From: Spirogloea muscicola
Taxonomy: Eukaryota > Streptophyta > Zygnematophyceae > Spirogloeales > Spirogloeaceae
Direction of reading: 5' to 3'
DNA: 43,554 nucleotides
Assembly: GCA_009602725.1 (NCBI GenBank)
Contig: WELB01000306.1
Coordinates: forward strand, 27,353-70,906
The position numbers and the translations under genes were made by a program. Each line of letters begins with the position of its first letter. The stretch's first letter is position 1. Below the pieces are notes generated by a model. It did not search any database. It worked only from the letters and a program-made list of their open reading frames with translations, and was not told the origin of the DNA. Shown here piece after piece: positions 11,365 to 23,400 of the stretch.

Positions 11365-11416
11365 GTCTGCCGTAGTTTTTGGCAGGCCAAGTCTGCCGTA
11401 GTTTTCGGCAGGCCAA
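11365..11416. repeat. tandem duplication of a 26-bp unit
   Basis: Two adjacent copies of a 26-bp unit beginning GTCTGCCGTAGTTTT (11365-11390 and 11391-11416) differ at one base. They lie about 100 bp downstream of the stop of the minus-strand RNA-binding gene. Confidence 0.85.
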
Positions 11417-11516
11417 GGGTGCAGCTGAGCAATTTTGACGTAGGCTGCCAACCCGGATATGAGCACCGAAAGACAGCAGTCCCAATTGTCTCAGACGAAG
11501 CACCACCTGCGAGCCC

Positions 11517-14500
11517 TCAGACGGGTGGCACAGCGGGCTCTGGCTGAGCACCCGACATGCCCCCGTTTGGGGATGCGCTGTAGGGAGCAGGCCTGACGTA
11601 GGAAAGGGAACGCTTCAGCGGACCTACTCGGGCTGCCACTGGCTTGCCCGTGCCTGCAGCAAAGGCCTTCAGGCCGTTTGGTGCCGCCTTCCATGAGCCG
11701 CCAATGCCCACAGCCGGCGAGCCCAGTGACACGGCGGAGCCTGCCAGCTTCGCCTGCTCGCGCTTCCACTGCAGGTTGCTGAGCGCCACCTGCGGCTTCG
11801 GAGCAAAAGTGGGCACACCGGGGGACCCACGCGGGCTGCTCGCTGGCATGTTCGCTGCCGCCTCCGACTTTGGAACCACCTGATCAAGACACAGCCCGGA
11901 AGAAGTAAGCAAATGAGAAGCTACACATAGTCTAGGCCTCTGCAGACGATACAAATTATAGCCAGATCCTAACCAGCGGTGCTAGGCAATGGCAACACAA
12001 TCAACAACCGCAAGAACCTGTCTTAACCTGCGCTCTTACCTTAAGGGTCCTCGATAGTAGAGATAGATTGGTCTGGGCAGCGGCGGCCTGACTGGACTGC
12101 CTGCTTGCAAACTCCACATATGCACACCTGGTGAACAGCCCCAGTCCGGTCAGTCAATATGAGCATTCGCACCAAAAAATCTCACATAGCCAGGAGCTGC
12201 CCTTGGCATGATCTATCTGAGGATCACGCAAGCAAACAACTTATGGAGCAACAGACAAGACGGGACAGCTCTTCTTGCAGGCAGCAGCTGCATGATGGCA
12301 ACCCAGGCCGTGGGCAATCATGACCTCACCCTCGCGCCTTGCCAGAGGGCTCGGTCAGCAAAGTAACCCGGACAACCTGTCCAAACTGGCCGAAGAGCAC
12401 AGCAAGCATCTCCTTGGTGGCGGCGAAATGCACCTGTGTAGCGCAGCTGCCAGTGTCATTCTTACATGGTAAAAGCGTGTCGGCTGTGTGCGACAAGACG
12501 TGCTAACAACTGTCAAGAAGGCCAGCCCCCAATGACATGCCTCCTTCATTTCGCTTGCCAAGAAAGTTGCTGATTGAGCATCCTGAAACAGATACATAGG
12601 TCTCCTCACATTGCTGACAAAGATGGACCGCGCAGTCACGTCCTCTACACTCGCCAGCATCAGCAAGGGCTTTGCAGAACCTGCACGGTACATGTACATT
12701 GACAGTAAGAAAATTGGATGAGTTTCATGCTCATTTTTCCTTGGCATAGAGCAGCGAGCAGGCAGCATGCTTCACCTGGCACGCTACTTTGAGCTGGACC
12801 GTCCTTCTTTGAGGCTTCCGCCTGCCGCGCCTTCAGCTTGATCATCTCCAGCTCCACCTGCCTCATCTTCTTCTTCATCACCGTAACAGCCTGTCCTCCC
12901 ATACAAATAGCGCCGAGAAATACTGTCATTCTCTGGTTAACAGAAGGCCGCAAGATTCACAAAGCTGGTCAAGATCAACCGCAACCGCATCGTCAGCAGA
13001 CCAAGCTGACAACATACGATGGAACTTTGTCAACTGCATCAGCAACCAGATCTGATCCATTTGGTAAGACGACTTCACAAAGGACACAAGCCTTTGCACA
13101 CTACCGTATCAGCTTCAGTGTTCTGCTCCACCATCACAGCATCCAACTGTCGAGCAGGTAGACCGAGCCGGCTCTTCACGGACTGCCTCGCAGGAATTTT
13201 CACATTGGGCCCTCCTGCCAAGGCAAGGAGCAAGGGAGGTATGAAGGGCCATACAATTGCTGCGCCACATGTTGCGGCGCAGAAGCTGAGGATGCTGTGC
13301 AAGTATGTGTTCTGGACAGAATGAGTCCAGCCTTCTTATATTCCACTGCCAAGCAACACATCAGCGGTGCCCCAGGGCACTGGCGCTATCTGACCTTCGG
13401 ATTCAGGATCTGAGCCGCGACGAGAAGGGCTGCTCTCAACGTCCGCCGCAGCTACAAGCTTGACTTGCAAGCTTTGCTCTGATCCAGGCCGTCTCGTGAC
13501 GCTGACCACTCTCCTCCCCATCGATGGCCTCTGCGCTGACCTCTGGTCCTCTGCAGTCCCCAATCGATGCACAACAGATGTGCGGGATCTCGTGCCAGGC
13601 TGCATGTGATCAGCAGCAGTCTCCTCCATCTTCGCACCTTCTTGCTGCTCCGCAGCATCTTGAAGGAGGTCGTTGCCCTGCTGTTCCTGCTCAGCCTCCT
13701 CAGCCGCCTCATCGTACCGTGCTTCCACTCCGTCTGCAGTATCGGGCTGCCATCGGCCTCCACCTTGTTGCCCAACATCTCCGGCAATACCATTGTTTGT
13801 TGGGTCCGCTTCCCCTTCCTCCAACTGCTCATCCTCGTCGTCAATCTCCTCCTCCTCTACCTCTGGTCGGTCCACATCCTCGACCTCGGTGATCATGGGT
13901 ACTCTGTCCCTGTCCTGCCGCCTTAACGGTTGCTTGCCCCTCGTAATCGTCGCCCCTCCCTGCCCCACACTCCTTGCTGCCGCTGCCGCAGCCCTGAGTG
14001 CCACATCTCTGCCTGCCAAGGCCGTGCCTGCCTGTAGGCTCCTCCGCCGCGGCACCTGATCTGCTTCTTCGGGCTCCTTGCTTGCCTCTTCAGCAACTGT
14101 ACAAGGTCACAGTCAAAACGTCCACGTTATGACACTTAAGCAAGTGATGTGCTGGAGCTTGTTACACCCTTATATGTGCAATGCTCTACAAGTTACAAAT
14201 ACATAAATACAAGTCAGTCTGTGATGCTTGCCGGGCGCATCAACCTGGTCTGCTCGGCTGGAACGGCAGTACCTTCTGCAGGCACAGGCAGCAAACGTCT
14301 CCGTTTTGCTTCCGACTCCACCATCTGTTTGCTTGTCACGCCAATTGCATCCCGCATGGCTGACTGGAGCAGAAGTGCTGTCGGATTGAAGGTTCCTCGG
14401 CCTCTCCGCCTCATGGGCTGCACAACAATAGCAGTCAGCGGAGATATGTCACTCAAATGGTCAGTGAAATCGCATTCTCTTAGAGCCCAGCTCCCACTTT

Positions 14501-16541
14501 GAAAAACGGGGCAGGATGCAAAGAGTTCTGCCCCTCTTCAAACATGCTTGTATATTCCTGCTAGAACACGGCAATAGCAACTGGTTATACTTGAGCACAC
14601 ATAGGCAAACCACCTTCTGCTCTTGGCAGTGCTAAAGTAGGAGGTACGCAAATGGCAACAATGACTGTGACGAGACACAGAGCTGGCAAAAGTGCATGGC
14701 TGCCACTATGCTGTGTAGGGGACTTGCGGCCACTCCGCAGAGATATGAGACTGAAAGCCACATCAAGCATACCTCCTTCACTCCCTCTTTCATCTCCCTG
14801 TCTGCATACAGTGTATGGTCGTCACCAGCACCATCCCTGCTGGTAGCGAAGGTCTGATCGTCTCTCTTCCTTCGGCCAGCGCGTCCACCTTGTATAAGCC
14901 CCCGAAGATCCCCGTCCACAGCTACATCATGTCCTTCTCGGTGGCCACGTTGGCGCTCCTTCCTTGCCCTCCAGTCTGCTGCATTGTCGCCAGCTGGGCC
15001 CTGCTCGTGGCCCCTGCCCGTCTCCATGGCAGCGTAGTCATGGCGGCCGTGACCATCAGGGGCCCTGCCCTCGCGAGGACTATCTCTCCTGCACCGCTCG
15101 TCTTCGTGCACCTCAGTCCCAGGCTGCTCGCTGCGATCGCCCTCCCAGCGGCCTTTCGCAGGACCATACTGCTCCCTGTCCCTGCCCCAACCGTGCCTCT
15201 CTGCAGCCCTCTCCCGCTCCCGGCCCCCCTCTCTCTCCCTCTCCCTCTCCCTCTCCCTCCCACCCTCGCGCGGCCTTGCTTCCTGGGGCTCGGCGAACCT
15301 GCGCGACCGCCGGCCCTCAGCTCCGGGGCTGACTATCTCGCTGGCCGGCCCCCTCCTGGCCTCCACTCTTGGCATGGCGGGCTTGCCGCTTGCTTCTTCC
15401 ATCTGACGCTCGTCTCTCCCAGCGGCTGCATGAGTTTGGGTTTGCTTGGCTTCCTTGACGTCCTGGATGACAGCCCCACCACAGACCTTCAGCAACACGA
15501 GCACTCCCCTAAATCACGAGCGCAGATGCAGGAGCAGCAGCACCAAGTGACTGCTGCAAGTTGCTCATCAAAGCCCAGCAGACATTCTGTCAAGAAGCTG
15601 TAGAGTACAGTATGGGACCTGCTCTGGGCGGTCCTCGGCGACCGCCTGCTGCTCCTTGCGGTCATCTGTCTTGTTGCCATTCTCACCGTCCTCAGCGTCC
15701 TCGTCGAGCGGCTCTGCTGACTCGTCAGGCAAGATGTACAGGTGCTTGTTTGCAGAGAGGTGCTCCCACAGCCTACAAGACACGGGGAAAGCATCATCCA
15801 ACCGGCCTTCGAGACCAGCTCGAAGAAGCTGCGCCTACCCTTGATCACCGAGAGGGCAACCATCGTGCTGAGGCAGCAAACATAGTAGCCTAGTGGCCAC
15901 AATCTCACGGTTGTCAACCGTCTGCATCTACTGACACTTTATCATTTCATGCCAATGTCAAGTTTGCAAAGCCATACCAGCTGACAAACTTCTTGGTCTT
16001 CTCCCCAAGAAACGCCTCAAGGTCGGCCGCGGCCTGCGCTTGCTGCTTGCCGTGGCCTACCAGGACCACCACATACTCCTGCCAGCCCCACGACCAAGGC
16101 CGAGGATCTCGAGTCAGTCAGCGCCTGACTCTTCGGAGGGGCTCGAAGCGACGTGCTTGTGACTATCTCGCCACTAACGTGCCCGAGCACCATAGCACAT
16201 CCCCTGGCCGCTCGACTGGCTCGACAAAGCTCGTCCAGCCTGAAAGTCCAAGTGACGAGCTCTCGAGCTCCACAGGCTGTGCGGACGAGCAACGCCCGCC
16301 ATACCGGCACCGCCAAGCTAGCCATGACCTGTCGTGACAACGACCTGACTGGCGAGCATGTCTGCCGCCATCCGGAGATCAGAGGATCTGACGAAGCCGG
16401 CAGCGGCGGCAGCGCTGCTCTCACCGCGAGGACCTCGTCGGTGTTGCTGCCGAGCAGCTCCGCCAGCTTGGCTCGGACCGTCTGGCGCAGGCGCGTGGCG
16501 CCCCCACTCCGCACGTCCAGCGGGAATGTGCGGCTCTCCAT
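11517..16541 (-). CDS. Nab2/ZC3H14-like N-terminal domain plus PABPN1-like RRM protein
   Basis: Twelve exons on the minus strand join in frame to 923 residues: 16541-16425, 16078-15978, 15772-15619, 15486-14773, 14417-14273, 14096-13395, 13214-13105, 12890-12788, 12680-12610, 12433-12330, 12127-12040, 11879-11517. Residues about 10-95 resemble the PWI-like N-terminal fold of Nab2/ZC3H14, an mRNA-export and poly(A)-binding protein (EYVVVLVGHG, then DLEAFLGEKTKKFVSWLWEHL). Residues about 198-220 are an Arg-Glu repeat, followed by long charged, disordered stretches with an SVKSRLG motif near 660. A short coiled coil (KKKMRQVELEMIKLKARQ) precedes one RRM at about 732-805, with RNP2 IFVSNV and RNP1 RGCAYVEF. 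The coil-then-RRM order and EDVTARSIFVSN match nuclear poly(A)-binding protein PABPN1. No CCCH fingers follow, unlike animal ZC3H14. The start at 16541 gives a domain beginning like Nab2. The likely role is nuclear poly(A) RNA binding and processing; this is inferred. Confidence 0.85.
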
Positions 16542-16730
16542 CGAGCAGCGGCGACGAGGAGACAGCACTTAGCGCCGGACGTTGCGGCGTCGGCGGCGGC
16601 GGCGGCGGCGGCGGAACTGATGACGGCGGGGCAGCTGCAGCAGCAGGCTGCGTCGAGGCAAACGGCAGGGCGGCGCGGCGAGGCAGCGAGGACTGACGAC
16701 GGCCCGGCCAGCCGCCGCCGCGNGGCGCCT

Positions 16731-16768
<38 letters not shown>

Positions 16769-17845
16769 GAGATGGAGTGTGTGCTGAGTGATGGCGAGGG
16801 TTGAGCAGCAGCGCAGCCAGCAAACGGGATTAGGGCTGGGAATGCTAACGGCTGAGCATTCCCGTTAGCCAAGCGAGTCCATTAGCCGGTGAGGAAAGTT
16901 AACATCCTCCACTCGAGCATTCAACCGGAAAGCCAATGTGGGACGTTGCGAGGGATGGCAGAGCCAGGCGAGGGCTCAAAGCCCCAAGCCCAGACCCATG
17001 CCATTTTGGCCTTCAATTGTTTCAGATACACAAAAGGTTTTCCTCAGCCACAAATCTGCTCTTTGCATGCCATAGCAAGCAGACTTCCTGCAGCTCCTTG
17101 TGTACACACCATCAAAGTGCGACATCCGTGTGTTTTGGTTGCTGGAAAGTGGGGACAGCTAGCACACGGACGTTCAGAGGGCAGACCTAGGGCGACTGCA
17201 GCAGCGCTGGCAGCGCTGCATGCTGTCCTCGTACAGGGCTTGGCAAAGGCTTCTGCCAATGCACCCACTTAACTGCAGGTTGCGCTTGATGCTGCTGAGA
17301 GAAGCTCATTCTGTTCTTCAGTGTGAATATTGTGGGTGCTAGTTGCAATAATGGCGTAGCCATTACACAGACTGCACTTCAACACTGCCAACCTCTCCAG
17401 CGCAGCTTGCTGCCCAGAAGCAGTCGTGCCGTCTCCTTCCGGGCAAGACAATGCAACAAGAAGGTCCTACAGCGCTCGATAACCTTCTTAGAGGGCACTT
17501 TGTCCCTTGTCAAGCACAAACGTAGCAGCACCTCGATCTGAGATGCTGAGCTGATATCATGCTCTACTTACGCGTTTCATGACCATTAAGGCTCAGAGCA
17601 GCCTCCCACTGTAGCTATCCCTCAAAGATGTGGAGTACACAATAAAGGGAGTGCTGACTACAGGCTCCTGAGAAAGGTGGAGGTTGCGGATAAGGGGGAG
17701 AACATATCAAATACAGGATTCAGCGCAGCAGAGCCTGTTGTGTCCAGACAGCCACCTGAGACCAAACCTTTACACGACCTTAAGAGGAGGGCCACACCTA
17801 TACCTTCTAGCTGCTCTGAGCAGTCTAAATGTCCCAGCTCTATTA
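16542..17845. other. intergenic region: 5' side of the Nab2/RRM gene and 3' side of VPS20
   Basis: The left 300 bp is G+C-rich with trinucleotide repeats and a single N at 16723, and is the presumed promoter and 5' leader of the minus-strand RNA-binding gene. The rest, 16900-17845, is ordinary sequence and probably includes the VPS20 3' UTR; TGTAA on the minus strand (17774-17770) lies about 70 bp after the VPS20 stop. No further gene was recognised. Confidence 0.5.
16591..16766. repeat. CGG trinucleotide repeats
   Basis: Two blocks of CGG/GGC repeats, about 8 units at 16591-16614 and about 12 at 16731-16766, lie directly upstream of the Nab2/RRM start codon. A single N at 16723 suggests unresolved length. 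Confidence 0.85.
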
Positions 17846-19532
17846 TCATGCTAACTCCGCAACTCGCTCTTCTTGTCTTGTGGCTGCAACAAGAAACTGT
17901 TCTGTCAGCAGAATCTTCTCAACCAGCATGATTGCGAGGCTCCTGCGAGGTGACAATGCTGACTGCTTGTTCCAAGCGCAAGTCCATGATGAGGACAGAG
18001 AGTAGTAAACGTTGATGATATATTGCGAGGCACTAATGCAGTCAAGGCAATAAAGCAATATGCAGGGAACACATTCCTCTTTGCTGCCTCACTATGCCAC
18101 AAGACCAAGCATGTTGCAACAAAGTCGATCACGAGACAGGAGCATACCTGTTGAGCTAGGAAGCTTGGTAGGAGCTGAAGCATGTGACTCTTCAACAAAA
18201 CCGTTGACTGGTCTTGCTGGCTCTTTTGTAGGAACGTCCGGAAGATCAAGAACCTCCTCTTCTTCCTTCACAGGCACGTCTGGCATCTGCTCCTTGTTCA
18301 GCTGTCAACAAATGCCAAAATAGGTTAGTTAATAGTACATAGAGTACTACCCAGCCATAAGCAGCCTATCTCTCAGCTTGCAGTTGCTGTTTCTGATGCT
18401 GATGCTTATGCTGATGTGGAGGAGCCATCACCAGGCTACAAGACCTTGCTTGTCACCCAGGTTGCTCCCCACAAAGCTGAGACAAGGACATAAGCACCAC
18501 TTACCTCCAACTCAAGCTTGTCCAGCTCAGCAAGGACAGCACTCTCGTCTTCTTCTGAGAGTTGCTGTCCCAGGACAGTCTCAATCTCCTGCCACCAGTA
18601 ACCCAAACGGAACCATTGAACGACCCAAATGGCATCTGAACAAAGGCATGAAAGAAGCCTTCCTTGCATTTGGCAGCCACGACTACGCCAGTACTTCAAG
18701 TGACAAGTAGAGGAGGCAGACATGAGAGCCACAATTCATTCCCGCGAGAGGCAGACATGCTGTCATGGACCTCCGACCTGCTGGTATGCCTTGGCTTCGG
18801 CGCTGTCGTCCATGAGCTTCTGGACATCCTCCAAGGACGTCTCTGCTTGCAGCTGCTTGATTGCCTGGTGGCCGGCCTTGAGGCTCGCAAATACGGCGTT
18901 CTGCTTGCTCGTTATCTCAATGTCTGCTAGCTGCACGCAGAAGACTGACTACCTTCAATCAGAACTTGCATTCCAAGGCCAAGACGGAAACGACTGTGGA
19001 CCACTGTGTGAAAGAGAGCTAGATGGGCACAATTTGCACACCAATGAGGTCTGTCTGAGCCCGTGTGAGGGTCAATAAGCCGACGAACCGCACCTGCTGC
19101 TCCACGTTCAGGAGCCAGACCTCCACCTTCTGCAGCATGTCCTCCTGCGCGCGCTTCTTTTTGAGGGCCAGGATGGCGCGGCTCTTGCGCTTCTCCCGGA
19201 TCAGCTCCCGTGCGACCTCGGTCTCGCGCGCCACCACGGCCTCGACCTGCGCCCGGGGCGGGCCGAAGGCAGCGCCTGAGGCGCAGCGGCGGCAACGGCG
19301 GCGGCTGCCGCCCGTCGCGCCCTTAATAGTAGTCCTAAACCCTACATCTAAAGCCTTTCCTCGCCTATCCCTTTCTCCGCCGCCCCGGCTGCTCCGGCGG
19401 TACTCGCGCCGGAAGCCTCACCTTCTTCTGGTAGTCCGCCAGCTTGCGGCGCTGCGTCTTGAGCGTCAGGATCGCGCGGTCCACGTCCGTGATGCGGGCC
19501 TGCTGCCGGCCCCGCGAGAAGAGCTGCCCCAT
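17846..19532 (-). CDS. VPS20: ESCRT-III subunit VPS20/CHMP6
   Basis: VPS20 (CHMP6 in animals) links ESCRT-II to ESCRT-III at endosomes, where it helps to start Snf7 polymerisation for inward budding of vesicles. Six exons join in frame to 230 residues: 19532-19422, 19246-19094, 18930-18778, 18588-18505, 18301-18148, 17883-17846. The N-terminus MGQLFSRGR carries Gly2, the myristoylation site of the family. The basic helix with [18 protein letters not shown], then the long helices ([29 protein letters not shown]) and the acidic [19 protein letters not shown], follow CHMP6 closely. The last third ([18 protein letters not shown]) corresponds to the autoinhibitory, partner-binding tail; the protein is slightly longer than animal CHMP6 because of this tail. 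The gene is head-to-head with the CBM protein across an unsequenced gap. Confidence 0.95.
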
Positions 19533-19573
19533 GGCCGGCGCCCGCGGCCCCGCCCCGCGCGCGGCGCAGCCGG

Positions 19574-20298
19574 NNNNNNNNNNNNNNNNNNNNNNNNNNN
19601 NNNNNNNNNNNNNNNNNNNNNNNNNNNNNNNNNNNNNNNNNNNNNNNNNNNNNNNNNNNNNNNNNNNNNNNNNNNNNNNNNNNNNNNNNNNNNNNNNNNN
19701 NNNNNNNNNNNNNNNNNNNNNNNNNNNNNNNNNNNNNNNNNNNNNNNNNNNNNNNNNNNNNNNNNNNNNNNNNNNNNNNNNNNNNNNNNNNNNNNNNNNN
19801 NNNNNNNNNNNNNNNNNNNNNNNNNNNNNNNNNNNNNNNNNNNNNNNNNNNNNNNNNNNNNNNNNNNNNNNNNNNNNNNNNNNNNNNNNNNNNNNNNNNN
19901 NNNNNNNNNNNNNNNNNNNNNNNNNNNNNNNNNNNNNNNNNNNNNNNNNNNNNNNNNNNNNNNNNNNNNNNNNNNNNNNNNNNNNNNNNNNNNNNNNNNN
20001 NNNNNNNNNNNNNNNNNNNNNNNNNNNNNNNNNNNNNNNNNNNNNNNNNNNNNNNNNNNNNNNNNNNNNNNNNNNNNNNNNNNNNNNNNNNNNNNNNNNN
20101 NNNNNNNNNNNNNNNNNNNNNNNNNNNNNNNNNNNNNNNNNNNNNNNNNNNNNNNNNNNNNNNNNNNNNNNNNNNNNNNNNNNNNNNNNNNNNNNNNNNN
20201 NNNNNNNNNNNNNNNNNNNNNNNNNNNNNNNNNNNNNNNNNNNNNNNNNNNNNNNNNNNNNNNNNNNNNNNNNNNNNNNNNNNNNNNNNNNNNNNNNN
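19574..20298. other. assembly gap (725 N)
   Basis: A run of 725 N separates the 5' ends of VPS20 (-) and the CBM coiled-coil gene (+). Flanks on both sides are very G+C-rich. The gap therefore hides most of the shared upstream region, and possibly a 5' exon of the CBM gene. Confidence 1.
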
Positions 20299-20458
20299 GG
20301 CCGCCTGGCCCGGCGGCCGCGGCGGCCGCTTCGAGGCCTCCGCCGAGAGCCAGCTGGAGCCGCGGCAGGCGCAGCGCCTGGGCCGCCGGGCGTGAGGCCG
20401 CCTGCGATGTGAGACAGCTGCAGGGGTTTGCCGCGTCCTGGCAGTGCCTCGATCCGCC

Positions 20459-23400
20459 ATGTCCGCCATGGGGAGCTCAGTCCCGGAGCGCAGTGTAGCG
20501 CCAGAGCGCAGCTTCTTGAGCAGGCAGGGCGCCGGATGCGGCCAGGATCGCGGCTGCCGGGCGGCGGTCGTCCACCTGAGCGAGCGAGGCTGTGCTCGAG
20601 CTGCGGCAGCCTCTCGCAGAGCTCGGGCAGCCGCGACCTGGACGGCCGCGGATGGCGCTGCGAGGAGCAGGAAGCTGGCCAAGGCGGCGGAGCAGCTGCC
20701 AGCCACGCTGCTGTTTGGAGCCGGATTTCACCGGCGGCGCAGGAGCAGGAGATGCCAAGCAGTCTGCCGAGGCCATGCCATGGACTCTGGCCTGCAGGCC
20801 GTCGCCGGAGCGTCCGCTGTGTACGGGTGCACGGAGCAGTCCCGCGACGAAGGGGAGACGCTCCAACAGCTTGTAATCCTGGCCGACAGGTGCGCTTGAG
20901 TCCACACTATTATAGCATGCTGACCTCCAAAGCCTGCTTGACCGTCAGGTGTGTGGAGATGGTCACAGTTAGTCCTATCACCGCTGCCCTTGCTTCACCG
21001 AAAAGCTGAGACTACCGGAAAGAAAGCGGCTTTCATAAGCCTCTGTGACAGTTGGTTTGAAAGGAAACGTGTGTCCGATTATACCGAGATGTGTCCAAAT
21101 TGCACCTAACTTTCAAGGCCACTCAATTTGCTGATTGTCTTATGGACCAAGTTGCACTCAACGGTTTAGGACAGTCAAACTGCTGACTGTTTCATGCACC
21201 AACAATAGCACTATCTACACTGAGACGAATTGCTTGGCACAGTTGATCGTCTGACAAGTACGCCTGACATCTGAGCAGTGTAAGGAGCTTGAAGGAGGCA
21301 GTCAGCGTCAGCGACCGAGGAGGGGATGACGCCGGCACGTTCCGGCCTGGCCTTGAGATGAGGGACAGGGTGGACAGGCTATCAGATCGAATCTCAGTTC
21401 TGCAGCAGTATGCTTCACAGCACGCCATGACAGAGGGCCGGGTGCCTACTCAAGTCACTGCCACGCTTAAGGTACAAGCTACCCATGTCTCCATCATGCC
21501 TATGTGCTACGTGATGCTTGCTTATAGAAAGTATGGGTTCAATGATCATGGACAGATCACATGTAGTGTTGCTTATGCGGCTGATTGTGTTTTGAGGGAA
21601 TGTGAGCCGTACCTCATGTGACAAGTAGGTGGGGTCTAAATGTCTTTGTGCCCCCTTCTTGGTGCAGGCTCTGCAACGTGAGCACACTTCGCTTGCAAAC
21701 ATCATACGGATGGCCAGTGAGGCTGCAGGGAAGTCGCCATTCAGACCAAGAGTTGAGCGTGCTTCTCTATCCAAGAGGAGCCTTTATGATGAGGATGACA
21801 GGGACGGAGCAGTGGCCAATAGCATGCATCCAGGCAAGGGCGTCAATGGTACCCCTGGTACAGGTCCGCCAGGGATGTCAGGTATTGCTACGCCAACGCG
21901 AAGAGATGCTGAGGCAGCTGTTAACGGACACACCAGCCAGGATATGAAGCTTATGGCTCCCACTAGCACAACATCAAGCACAAACTTCCCAGCCGCGCCT
22001 GACAGTCAGGCTAGGTCACCTGCACCGTACAATATGACTTCGACTGCAGGCTCAGTAAGCACTCAAGTGACCACTTCTCATAGTTTCGCTTTTACCTGCT
22101 GAGATAGAGAGCATGATGTCTGCAGGACAGGACAAGCAAGGCGAATTGCAGAGCAATAGTGAGCAGGAAGTAGAGCTTGGAAATTGCTGTACTTGGTACC
22201 TGCATATCAGCTGATTGGATGTCATGGCAAGGTCAGATGCAGTAAGACAATCATATCTAAATTGTTACATTGAAAAGAATTTGGTGTACAGCGTGCTAAT
22301 GCTGTTCTCCTTGCATCCTTCCGTACAGAGTACCTCACCATTAGCTGCCTTCCGAGCTGAGATTGAGAGACGAGTAGTTGAGCAGGTGAGCAGCTGAAGT
22401 GCCTCTTAGGAGGCAAGGCTAACCCACATACTCTTTGGGGTTCTTGCCTTGTTGTCTCAAGCCCTCTCTGGCTTCTCTGTTTTCTCTGTTGTACATTTTA
22501 GCGAATCACATCTGCAGAACTCATTGTCCTGTCTGAGATAGAGTATGTAGCAGTTGGTGTCTGCTTTACCTCTAGCTGTGATTGGGTGCGCCTCACTGTT
22601 ACAACTTCGTCCTATTGCAGCTCGCCGGACAACGACCTGGAGGGCAAGGTCCACCCCCAAGCCCTCAGACGCAGACTGCCAGCAGTCCGACAAGCTCTTC
22701 AACTCCTCCTCCAACAACGAACCAGCCATCATCAAGGACATGGCCTCCAGCCAATGTGTCAATTAGTCAAGCTCAGCAGAATATGAATGGGCAGGATACG
22801 AGTAGCGTGAACGGTGTGAGGAGGCGTACAGCGTCTAAGAAGGGTGACAGTAGGTCAGAGACGTTCCAGAGCGGTGTCGAGAGTGCTGGGCTACCCCAGC
22901 CTCAGCGTGGCTGGTTCGTGGAGCCCCCAAATGGCCCTGCTCTCCAGCAAAGGCAGGGCGTTAGGCCATCCGTTCCGGGGGGTTGGGTGCCGCATATGTC
23001 AGAGGCAGTTGGCAGTGTGGTAGATGGTGAAGTGGGTCAAGTGAGGAGAGTTGAGGGGATGAAGGGCGCAGCTCAGGATGTCAACGGCAGGGCGTCTCGC
23101 GAACACCCATACGGCACAATCAAGGTGAGAGACATTACCAATGCACACCATGTGCTCATAAGGACGCTGAAAGAATGCCACTGTGGTGCTATTGAGTGGC
23201 AACAGTATATTGTGTCTGCTGTTGAAGTTCTCGTGCACATAGATTGACAATAGGCTGCCTAGCTTGCTACACAGGGGCCTTTGCCAGGTCAAGACGCCAA
23301 GGACTTGTGGTTCTTGGGCAACCCCCATTCTCTCAGGTCATACTGTCACTGTGGCAATCTTGCTGACGTGGCATGTGCTTTTCTTTGCTGCAACGTATGC

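Larger units (their letters stand above)
9481..11516. other. G+C-rich promoter region and gene-poor stretch
   Basis: About 9481-10220 is very rich in G+C with G- and C-tracts and a single N at 10151; it is the likely promoter side of the universal-stress gene. From 10350 to 11516 base composition falls and no coding exon can be joined across the stretch. The only tandem repeat seen is at 11365-11416. Confidence 0.55.

Noticed and set aside
11047-11547. 166-codon plus-strand frame downstream of the Nab2/RRM gene
   Set aside because: It contains a tandem duplication, has no recognisable domain or splice partners, and lies in the likely 3' region of the minus-strand gene.
13524-15603. Plus-strand Pro/Ser/Leu-rich frames over 13.5-15.6 kb
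   Set aside because: They are antisense to exons of the Nab2/RRM gene, whose twelve junctions are in phase.
19065-20706. Long frames spanning the N gap on both strands
   Set aside because: They consist mainly of Ns and join unrelated flanks; the left flank is VPS20 exons on the minus strand.
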